Positions 7,593-13,386 of a DNA stretch of 14,798 bases are shown here, piece after piece. The DNA comes from JALYNX01 sp040905925 (GTDB lineage Bacteria > Actinomycetota > Acidimicrobiia > Spongiisociales > ZC4RG35), in NCBI GenBank assembly GCA_040905925.1, contig JBBDQO010000132.1, positions 1-14,798 on the forward strand, read 5' to 3'. The position numbers and the translations under genes were made by a program. Within the stretch, counting starts at the first letter, position 1, and each line of letters starts with the position of its first letter. A model generated the notes under the pieces. The model searched no databases. It was not told the DNA's origin and worked only from the letters and a program-made list of their open reading frames with translations.

Positions 7593-8624
7593 TCACGGCC
7601 GTGACGAGGAGACGAGAACGTTCTGCAACGTGTCGAATTCCTCCAGGCACTTCCCCGAGCCGATTACCACCGACTGCAGCGGCTTGGCTGCGGTGACGAT
7701 GGGCATCCCCGTCTCATGGGCCAGACGATGATCCAACCCCACCAAAAGAGCCCCTCCGCCCGTGATAACAATCCCACGCTCCACGACATCGGCCGCCAAC
7801 TCGGGCGGCGTCTTGTCGAGGGTGAACTTGACGGCGTCCACGACCGCCTGGGTCGGCTCCTCGATGGCCTCACGGATCTCCGGGCTCGAGAGAAGAATGG
7901 TTTTGGGGAGCCCGGTCACCAGGTCTCGGCCGCGGACCTCGGCCGAGGGCTCGTCTGCATACGGCCATGCCGAGCCGACAGCCAGCTTGAGCTGCTCTGC
8001 TGTCCGCTCTCCGATCAGGACGTTGTATTCCTTCTTGACCCAGTCGATGATCGCGGTGTCGAGCTCGTCACCTCCGACGCGTATCGAGCGTGAAACCACG
8101 ATGCCCCCCAGGGAGATGACGGCCACCTCTGTCGTCCCGCCACCAATGTCGACGACCATCGAGCCGGCCGGCTCACCAACGGGCAAACCCGACCCGATGG
8201 CGGCAGCCATGGGCTCCTCGATCGTGTAGGCCCGCCGGGCTCCGGCGTGGTAGGCCGCCTCCTCGACTGCCCGCCGCTCGACCGGGGTGATACCGGAGGG
8301 AACACAGACGACGATCCTGGGTCGAGCCCATTTCCGGCGATGGACCTTCTGTATGAAGTAGCGGAGCATCTTCTCGGTGATGTCGAAGTCGGCGATGACA
8401 CCGTCTCGGAGGGGGCGGATCGCGGTGATGTGGGCCGGGGTGCGGCCGATCATCCGCTTCGCTTCCATCCCGACGGCCAAAGCCCGGCCGTTCTGAGAGT
8501 TGATCGCGACCACGGAAGGCTCGTTGAGGACAATGCCTTGACCCCGCACATACACCAGTGTGTTGGCGGTACCGAGATCTATGGCCATGTCCTGACCAGC
8601 AAAAGACAAAAGGGTTTCAGCCAT
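7593..8624 (-). CDS. mreB: Rod shape-determining actin homologue MreB
   Basis: ATP-binding bacterial actin that forms membrane-associated filaments and guides lateral wall synthesis. The 343-residue length is standard. Phosphate-1 loop: DLGTANTLVYV (16-26). Phosphate-2 loop: DIGGGTTEVAV (159-169). EEPMAAAIG (136-144) and the adenosine motif ITGGGALL (287-294) are present. GGAG lies 9 nt before the ATG. It is the first gene of the five-gene shape operon, with a good promoter at 8653-8682. Its presence implies a rod-shaped or MreB-using cell within the Actinomycetota, a phylum where many rod-shaped members lack MreB. Confidence 0.97.
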   Translation of the reverse strand: MAETLLSFAGQDMAIDLGTANTLVYVRGQGIVLNEPSVVAINSQNGRALAVGMEAKRMIGRTPAHITAIRPLRDGVIADFDITEKMLRYFIQKVHRRKWARPRIVVCVPSGITPVERRAVEEAAYHAGARRAYTIEEPMAAAIGSGLPVGEPAGSMVVDIGGGTTEVAVISLGGIVVSRSIRVGGDELDTAIIDWVKKEYNVLIGERTAEQLKLAVGSAWPYADEPSAEVRGRDLVTGLPKTILLSSPEIREAIEEPTQAVVDAVKFTLDKTPPELAADVVERGIVITGGGALLVGLDHRLAHETGMPIVTAAKPLQSVVIGSGKCLEEFDTLQNVLVSSSRP

Positions 8625-8652
8625 GCCTGCAGACTCCGCGATGGGCCATCGA

Positions 8653-8682
8653 AGTGTAGGTGGGCTCCCGATGCTGTGTCAT
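8653..8682 (-). promoter_or_regulatory. Promoter of the mreB shape operon
   Basis: On the minus strand ATGACA (8677-8682, five of six matches to TTGACA) and TACACT (8653-8658, TANNNT) are 18 bp apart. Transcription would start near 8646, leaving about 22 nt of leader that includes the GGAG Shine-Dalgarno. An inverted repeat CATTGGC/GCCAATG (8680-8686 and 8719-8725) overlaps the -35 box and brackets a DnaA box. Confidence 0.6.
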
Positions 8683-8702
8683 TGGCCGCACAAGCCTATC
8701 GG

Positions 8703-8711
8703 TTATCCACA
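8703..8711 (+). promoter_or_regulatory. Perfect DnaA box upstream of mreB
   Basis: TTATCCACA matches the consensus DnaA box exactly. It lies in the 105-bp ndk-mreB gap, about 20 bp upstream of the predicted mreB -35 box, and is the only such box noticed in the window. DnaA binding here could tie shape-gene expression to replication, but a single 9-mer may be chance. Confidence 0.45.
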
Positions 8712-8729
8712 GGATCACGCCAATGGCCC

Positions 8730-9140
8730 TCAGGCCGAGCCGAAGAACGTCTCCAGCTCACGAACGGCGCTATCCGGGCCATCCGAGCCATGAACCAGGT
8801 TCTGCGTGACGAGAAGACCGAGGTCACCGCGGATGGTCCCCGAGTCGGCTTTCGTAGGGTCGGTCGCCCCCATCAAGGCCCGTGACACCGTTATCGCCGA
8901 ATCCCCGGACCATTCCATGGCAACCACGGGACCAGACGTGATGAAATCCAACAGCTCGGGAAAGAAGGGCTTTTCGAGGTGTTCGGCGTAGTGACGACGT
9001 GCCAAAGTCTCATCGACCGTCAGCGTTCGGATCTTCTCCAGGGTCAGACCTTTACGCTCGAATCGGGAGATGATCTCCCCGACCAGGCCCCGGGCCACAC
9101 CGTCGGGCTTGACCATGATGAAGGTGTGCTCGATCGCCAT
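8730..9140 (-). CDS. ndk: Nucleoside diphosphate kinase
   Basis: Transfers the terminal phosphate between nucleoside tri- and diphosphates through a phospho-histidine, in the cytoplasm. The 136-residue length is typical. The N-terminal FIMVKPDGVARGLVGEI (7-23) and the active-site motif NLVHGSDGPDSAVRE, with catalytic H117, are diagnostic. The frame is open upstream to 9224, but the extra 28 residues would run through the folC stop region, and homologues start at MxxxHTFIMVKPDG, so the ATG at 9138-9140 is chosen. It follows folC by 22 bp without a Shine-Dalgarno; TACCCT 8 nt upstream suggests a leaderless mRNA. Confidence 0.96.
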   Translation of the reverse strand: MAIEHTFIMVKPDGVARGLVGEIISRFERKGLTLEKIRTLTVDETLARRHYAEHLEKPFFPELLDFITSGPVVAMEWSGDSAITVSRALMGATDPTKADSGTIRGDLGLLVTQNLVHGSDGPDSAVRELETFFGSA

Positions 9141-9148
9141 GTGTCGGG

Positions 9149-9154
9149 AGGGTA
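9149..9154 (-). promoter_or_regulatory. Candidate -10 box for leaderless ndk mRNA
   Basis: TACCCT (TANNNT) lies exactly 8 nt before the ndk ATG, the same spacing as at tdk, and there is no Shine-Dalgarno. No clear -35 hexamer is seen 17-18 bp upstream. ndk may instead be read through from folC. Confidence 0.35.
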
Positions 9155-9162
9155 ACCAAGTT

Positions 9163-10563
9163 CTAGTAATGGTCTTCGCGATTCGGCCAGCCCCCCTCCC
9201 CGCCTTCGGCGGTACTCCCCCCACCGTCGCTTCGCTCCTGGGGGGAGAAACGACGCGGTTCGTTGCCGCGCAGCGGTGTTCCCACCAACAGCTCCCTCAC
9301 CTCACCCACCAAGTACAGCGAGCCTGTCACCAGGACCGCTCCGTCCGGCCCGGCCTTCCTCCTCGCAATGTCGATCGCATCCTCCACGTTCCCGGCTACC
9401 TGCACGGGCAGGTCGGTGACTGCGGTGACTCTCTTGGCGAGCTCATCGGGGAGGACTGCTCGCTCAGCCTCGGGTGCAGTCACTACGAAGCCGTGTGCCA
9501 CGTCCGCGAGACGCTCCACCATCGCCTCCACGTTCTTATCACCCATCACTCCGAACACCACATGCCAGCGTTTGGAAGGAAACTCCTCGAGCAACGACTC
9601 GACCAACACGTCGACTCCATCGGTGTTGTGCGCTCCGTCGACCATCAGCAACGGATCGGCTCCCAGCGTCTCCATCCGTCCGGGCATGGTCGCTGCCGCC
9701 GTCGCGTCATGAACCGCCTCGGCGTCCAGCTTTCTCCCCAGAAGCGCCTCGGAGGCGGCAATCGCATTCGCCAGATTGACAACCTGATGCCGGCCGTGGA
9801 GGGGAAGGAACAGGTCCTCGTAAGTGCCCTCAGCGCCATCAATAGTCACGAGCCACCCGCCCACACCTCGGTTGGCGGCGAGGACGGAGAAGTCCTTCCC
9901 GTAATGACGATGATGTATCCCCAAGTCGCGAGCACGGGCTTCGGCCACCGCCAACGCCGGCTCGGGCAACGGCCCGGTTACGAGAATCGAGTTGAGACCG
10001 GCGATGGCGACCTTCTCGGCAGCGATGGAAGCCAGATCCGGCCCGAGGTACTCCGTGTGCTCGATGCCGATGCTGGTGACGACGCAGACCTCCGCATCGA
10101 CGACGTTGGTGGCATCGAGACGTCCGCCGAGACCAACCTCGAGAACGGCCGCTTGAACCGGCTGGTTGGCAAAGAAGGCGAACGCGGCAGCAGTGATCAA
10201 CTCGAAATAGGTATTCGGGTCCGCACCTTGTCGATCTCTCACTATGGCGAAGGCCTCGACATCCGAGACAGCAAGGGCAAAGTCTTCTTCCGTGGCAGAC
10301 CGTCCGTTGACGGCCAGCCGCTCTTCAACACGCTGCAGGTGCGGGGAGATATAGGTGCCGGTGGTCAAGCCATGGGTAACCAAAAGGAGAGTGGCGAGAC
10401 GTGATGTGGAGGTCTTCCCGTTGGTTCCCGCGACGTGGATGATCGGATACCCCTCGTCGGGCCGGCCCATGTCTTCGAGGAGACCCTGCATACGGTCGAG
10501 CCCCGGTTGCACCCCAAGGGCGATATGACGGTCGAGGTAGGTGAGGGCTTCGGTGTAGTTCAT
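9163..10563 (-). CDS. folC: Folylpolyglutamate synthase / dihydrofolate synthase
   Basis: ATP-dependent Mur-ligase-family enzyme that adds glutamate to folates (and, in bifunctional forms, makes dihydrofolate from dihydropteroate). It has 466 residues from the ATG at 10561-10563; a TTG lies one codon earlier but the ATG is preferred. The P-loop is GTNGKT (46-51). ISPHL (72-76), LEVGLGGRLDATNVV (141-155) and IEHTEYLG (167-174) are family motifs, and DGAHN marks the C-terminal domain. The enzyme fold should end near the LYLVGEVRELL segment. Residues from about 440 on are encoded by a GC-rich double-hairpin element and add an unusual Gly/Ser/Glu-rich tail. An 11-bp hairpin ends 5 nt before the ATG, and no good Shine-Dalgarno is present. 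Confidence 0.94.
   Translation of the reverse strand: MNYTEALTYLDRHIALGVQPGLDRMQGLLEDMGRPDEGYPIIHVAGTNGKTSTSRLATLLLVTHGLTTGTYISPHLQRVEERLAVNGRSATEEDFALAVSDVEAFAIVRDRQGADPNTYFELITAAAFAFFANQPVQAAVLEVGLGGRLDATNVVDAEVCVVTSIGIEHTEYLGPDLASIAAEKVAIAGLNSILVTGPLPEPALAVAEARARDLGIHHRHYGKDFSVLAANRGVGGWLVTIDGAEGTYEDLFLPLHGRHQVVNLANAIAASEALLGRKLDAEAVHDATAAATMPGRMETLGADPLLMVDGAHNTDGVDVLVESLLEEFPSKRWHVVFGVMGDKNVEAMVERLADVAHGFVVTAPEAERAVLPDELAKRVTAVTDLPVQVAGNVEDAIDIARRKAGPDGAVLVTGSLYLVGEVRELLVGTPLRGNEPRRFSPQERSDGGGSTAEGGEGGWPNREDHY
9191..9246 (-). repeat. GC-rich double-hairpin element fused to folC 3' end
   Basis: Two adjacent palindromes: an 8-bp stem TCCCCCCA/TGGGGGGA with a 15-nt loop (9216-9246), and CCGCC-TTC-GGCGG (9200-9212), followed by a C6 run (9191-9196). 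It looks like a small palindromic repeat of the REP/MITE kind found dispersed in GC-rich genomes. It is translated in frame as the last ~27 residues of FolC (440-466). It may also act as a transcript-end hairpin ahead of ndk. Only one copy is in the window, so repeat status is inferred. Confidence 0.45.
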
Positions 10564-10568
10564 CAACG

Positions 10569-10604
10569 GGAAGGGCCCCAGGAGGTTAATCCCGGGGCCC
10601 TTCC
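10569..10604 (-). terminator. Hairpin between the large surface gene and folC
   Basis: A perfect 11-bp stem, GGAAGGGCCCC/GGGGCCCTTCC (10594-10604 with 10569-10579), encloses 14 nt. It starts 23 nt after the stop of the 799-residue protein gene. There is no U-tract, as is common for actinobacterial terminators. It lies only 5 nt before the folC ATG, so read-through mRNA would hide the folC start. Confidence 0.65.
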
Positions 10605-10626
10605 ACCTCTCAGAAGGCCGGGGCGA

Positions 10627-13026
10627 TCAGCCTTCCTCCCCACGCCGGGCGATGTGGATCAGATAGATCCCCATGCCCAGCAGCAGGATCGAGGCGCCAA
10701 GGAGGGCCTCGCTGTCCATTCCCGTGAATGGAAGAATCGTCACGCCCCTTACCTCATCGGGACAAGCCACGACTTGGAACGCGCCCGAAGTTGCCCCTGT
10801 CAGTTGGTACCCGGGTGCGGCGACCGCACTCCATGTGTAGTCACCGGCGATGAGAGCCTGCTGGCCTCCGGCGTTCCCGAACACCGCCGCCTCGAGCTGG
10901 CTGCTGTCGAGAATGGTCACCGCCGCGGCCGCTTCGGGGGTTATGCCAACTGTCACCGATCCGAACGCGGTAGGTGCATCTTCGACGCAGTTCCCATGAG
11001 TGACGACGACCGAGGCCCCGCACGGGTCAAGCGTGAGCCTGCCTGAGGTCTCACCGATGACCGAGAAACCATCAGCGGCCTCAACCGTCCAGGTGTAAGA
11101 CCCCGATAGCAGCCCGATCGACCCGCCACTGCCCGAGAAGGTCGCCACCACCTTCATATCACCGTCACGGACAGTGACCGCCGCGCCGGCAGCGGGATCG
11201 ATCTGTACGAATACGGAGCCACGAGGCCCGTTCGCGAGCAGACAGGCTCCCTGGGTCACAAGCACCGTCGAGGGACATGGCGCGATGGTGAACTCGCCTG
11301 AGGTTGGCTGATCCTCGGGGAACTCGAACCCGTCGCCCGGTGTGGCCACCCAGGTGTAGGTGCCCGGAGCCAGATTTCCCGTGCCACCGACTCCGCTGAA
11401 GGCAGCTGCCACGTTCAGGTCAGCGTCAAACACGGTGACCGTGGCACCGGACTCGGCGTCGATGAACACCGTCACCGAGCCGAGCGGCCCGTTGGCCAAC
11501 TGGCATTCACCACTGCCGACCAGAACCGACACATCACAAGGTTCGATGTCGAAATCGCTGGAGGTGTCTCCTGTGAGGGCGAATCCGGAGGCTGCCGTTG
11601 CCTCCCAGCTATAGCTTCCTGGAGCCAATTCCTGTGAGCCGCCAGATCCTGAGAAGTTGTAGGGGCCACCGGGACCGGTCACCACGACGATTGCGCCGGA
11701 GTCCGGGTCGATGGTGACTTCCACCAAGCCGACCGGGAGTCCCGCCTCGTTGAGCGCGCATCCTTCGGACACCACGACCGTGGACGCCTCACAGGGCTGG
11801 ATGGTGAATTGACCCTGAGTGGCGCCTTCCAGCTCAAAGCCACTTTCAGCCTCCGCCGCCCAGTAATAGGTTCCGGGCACGAGGGTGGTGGAGCCTCCTT
11901 GACCCTCGAAGAAAGCGACCTCATTCGTCATCGCGGCGTCCGAGAAGACGGTCACGGTGGCCGCGTCGTCGGGGTCAATCGTCACCTCGACAGGCCCCAA
12001 TGGCCCATCGATGAGGTCACAAACCCCACTAGACACGGTGACCGAGCCGGTGCAAGGGTCGATCGTAAACTGACCCGAGCTCGGACCGGTCAGAGAGAAC
12101 CCGGGCCCGGGGGTTGCCTGCCAACTGTATTGCCCCGGGACGAGCTGCTGTGACCCACCGGCGCCGGAGAAGTTGTAGGGGCCGCCAGGACCGGTGACTG
12201 TCACCGTCGCACCCGAGCTGGGGTCGATGGTCACCTGGACCTGACCGACCGGTGCGCCGTTGGTGGCAACGACACACTCACTGTCGACAACAACCGTCGA
12301 AGCACCACAGGAAGCAATCGTGAACTGACCCGACGCCGGGCCGTCGACATGGAATCCGGACCCAGGTGTCGCTTGCCAGTAATAGGTGCCAGGAGCCAAA
12401 GAGAGCGAAACGCCGTCCCCCAAAGCGCCACCGACCGGCCCGGTGAAGTTGGAGTTCAAGTAGACCTGCACCGTTGCGCCCGAAGCCGGATCGATGCCAA
12501 AGGACACCGCCCCCTGTGGCACACCCTGCTGGTTGACGACACACACCTGAACGGCCGGTGTCACCGAGACGCTCTCGGTGCAGTCCAGACTGACCAGGAT
12601 CGGGCTCGTGACCCAGGTCTCATTGCCACCTTGACCGTTGTCCCAGGCACCGACTGCCCTGGCTCTAACCTCGATACTCTCACCCAGGTAGAGGCTCGCG
12701 CCGAAATCTCCGCTGAAGCGGTAGCTGTTGGCGGTGGTGAAAGCACCACTGTCGACCTGGGACCAACTCCCGGCGCCGTTGACCCTCACCTCGATGCGGA
12801 TGTCGGGGTGGCCGGAGCCGCTGCCTCCATCTGTCCTCCAACTGATCGCGTCGTAATGGATCGAAAGCCCTTCATCGAGGCATGTCTGGAACGCCGTGAC
12901 TTCTGGATGGTGGGCCAGCGCTGCAGGGGCGAAGATCACCATCATCGACATCAACACGGCAACAGCAGAGAGGGTCGCAAGCAGACGCTCAAACCTCCTG
13001 CGCAGGGGGGCAAAGCCAAGGCTCAT
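10627..13026 (-). CDS. LPFTG wall-anchored surface protein with seven Cys-bracketed repeats
   Basis: Predicted secreted, sortase-anchored protein of 799 residues; ligand unknown. The signal peptide has basic RRRFER, a hydrophobic core, and cleavage after APAALA (38), leaving a mature N-terminus HHP. An N-terminal beta domain (39-150) carries C49 and C149. Seven repeats of 75-79 residues follow (about 162-240, 251-325, 336-412, 423-497, 508-584, 595-669, 680-755). Each starts and ends with Cys and has the pattern IDPxSGATVTV, FSGxGGS, PGxYxW, GFxLxGxxSGxFTI. One disulfide per repeat is likely. LPFTG is at 765-769, followed by a membrane helix and the RRGEEG tail. The ATG at 13024-13026 is chosen because this point is conserved with the neighbouring paralogue and GGGGGG lies 5 nt upstream. 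A TTG ten codons earlier is rejected. No sortase gene is in the window. The fold is probably Ig/prealbumin-like; this is inference. Confidence 0.85.
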   Translation of the reverse strand: MSLGFAPLRRRFERLLATLSAVAVLMSMMVIFAPAALAHHPEVTAFQTCLDEGLSIHYDAISWRTDGGSGSGHPDIRIEVRVNGAGSWSQVDSGAFTTANSYRFSGDFGASLYLGESIEVRARAVGAWDNGQGGNETWVTSPILVSLDCTESVSVTPAVQVCVVNQQGVPQGAVSFGIDPASGATVQVYLNSNFTGPVGGALGDGVSLSLAPGTYYWQATPGSGFHVDGPASGQFTIASCGASTVVVDSECVVATNGAPVGQVQVTIDPSSGATVTVTGPGGPYNFSGAGGSQQLVPGQYSWQATPGPGFSLTGPSSGQFTIDPCTGSVTVSSGVCDLIDGPLGPVEVTIDPDDAATVTVFSDAAMTNEVAFFEGQGGSTTLVPGTYYWAAEAESGFELEGATQGQFTIQPCEASTVVVSEGCALNEAGLPVGLVEVTIDPDSGAIVVVTGPGGPYNFSGSGGSQELAPGSYSWEATAASGFALTGDTSSDFDIEPCDVSVLVGSGECQLANGPLGSVTVFIDAESGATVTVFDADLNVAAAFSGVGGTGNLAPGTYTWVATPGDGFEFPEDQPTSGEFTIAPCPSTVLVTQGACLLANGPRGSVFVQIDPAAGAAVTVRDGDMKVVATFSGSGGSIGLLSGSYTWTVEAADGFSVIGETSGRLTLDPCGASVVVTHGNCVEDAPTAFGSVTVGITPEAAAAVTILDSSQLEAAVFGNAGGQQALIAGDYTWSAVAAPGYQLTGATSGAFQVVACPDEVRGVTILPFTGMDSEALLGASILLLGMGIYLIHIARRGEEG

Positions 13027-13112
13027 GAAAGCCCCCCAACACGAGATACGCGCCAATGGCGCGTATGAGCATCGATGCCCCAGACGACCCCAGTCGTCCC
13101 CAGCCCCTTCAT
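13023..13112 (-). CDS. Candidate 29-codon leader ORF overlapping the surface-gene start
   Basis: ATG at 13110-13112 opens a 29-residue frame beginning MKGLGTTGVV and ending in TGA at 13023-13025, which overlaps the main ATG as ATGA. AGGA lies 4 nt upstream of its start, in the 3' arm of a conserved hairpin (13118-13143). The overlap would couple translation of the surface protein to this small frame. In the paralogous copy the corresponding ATG (14224-14226) is in frame with the main gene because of a one-base length difference in the leader. Coding of a functional peptide is unproven, and the palindrome at 13046-13066 lies inside it. Confidence 0.35.
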   Translation of the reverse strand: MKGLGTTGVVWGIDAHTRHWRVSRVGGLS

Positions 13113-13252
13113 ATCTTCCTATCCCTTCATCGTTTGGGACAGGTCGGTCTCACCACTAGCTCTACCAGACCCAGGTGACCGTTTTACAGGTCTGGTTTCA
13201 CAGCCTCCCTATTTCCCCCTATGGGTGTGACCACTCAGCGTGTTCGTTGACC
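13027..13252 (-). promoter_or_regulatory. Long structured mRNA leader, copy 1
   Basis: About 220 nt between the predicted start of transcription and the ATG, conserved with copy 2. In order it contains four elements. A stem ACCAGACC/GGTCTGGT spans 13164-13196. An 8-bp stem CCTGTCCC/GGGATAGG with a 10-nt loop spans 13118-13143. GACGAC-TGGG-GTCGTC spans 13083-13098. A 21-bp palindrome built on CGCGCCATTGGCGCG spans 13046-13066. It matches no riboswitch class I can recall (checked by eye against c-di-GMP, ydaO, TPP, cobalamin and guanidine motifs). It may be a cis-regulatory RNA, a set of protein operators, or both. Confidence 0.5.
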
Positions 13253-13283
13253 ACCATACTGCCCCAGGTTTGGGCGCTGTCAA
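13253..13283 (-). promoter_or_regulatory. Promoter of the 799-residue surface protein gene
   Basis: TTGACA (13278-13283) is a perfect -35 box. TATGGT (13253-13258) lies 19 bp downstream and fits TANNNT. The same pair with the same 19-bp spacing occurs in copy 2. The long spacer suggests a weak or activated promoter. Transcription would start near 13246. Confidence 0.55.
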
Positions 13284-13321
13284 CAGGCTTCAGACCCGCC
13301 ACGCTTACCAGCGCCACGCGA

Positions 13322-13353
13322 AAGACCCTGGGAGGGGGCGCTCCCGGGGTCTT
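13322..13353 (-). terminator. Terminator of the 250-residue LPFTG gene
   Basis: Arms AAGACCCCGGGAG and CTCCCAGGGTCTT form a 13-bp stem with one mismatch and a 6-nt loop, 33 nt after the stop at 13387. A near-identical hairpin ends the next gene of the array (14492-14520). The dyad could also terminate plus-strand transcripts. Confidence 0.8.
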
Positions 13354-13386
13354 CGTTGGTCAGTCAGGAACTGTCGGTTTGAGCTG

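Larger units (their letters stand above)
12904..13283 (-). repeat. Duplicated promoter-leader-signal-peptide segment, copy 1
   Basis: About 380 bp from the -35 box to the HHP codons of the 799-residue protein is nearly identical to 14017-14397. The match continues through the signal-peptide codons, including most synonymous positions, and stops abruptly after His-His-Pro. Few indels separate the copies. Neighbouring 3' flanks (terminator, LPFTG tail) are also related between the 250-residue gene and the partial gene, so the array grew by tandem duplication or gene conversion. Confidence 0.85.

Noticed and set aside
8625..8729. Replication origin suggested by the DnaA box
   Set aside because: Only one box, no AT-rich unwinding region and no dnaA/dnaN nearby.
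9141..9224. N-terminal extension of ndk
   Set aside because: It would run through the folC 3' end and precede the conserved NDK start; homologues begin at the ATG at 9140.
9070..10404. Long plus-strand open frame opposite folC (444 codons)
   Set aside because: It is antisense to a clear folC, has no recognisable domains, and such mirror frames are expected in GC-rich DNA.
13027..13056. TTG start ten codons before the chosen start of the 799-residue protein
   Set aside because: The TTG lies within the palindrome, lacks a Shine-Dalgarno, and the conserved ATG follows GGGGGG at good spacing.
13027..13252. Known riboswitch (c-di-GMP, c-di-AMP ydaO, TPP, cobalamin, guanidine)
   Set aside because: By eye none of the diagnostic conserved loops are present; the leader is reported only as an unassigned structured region.
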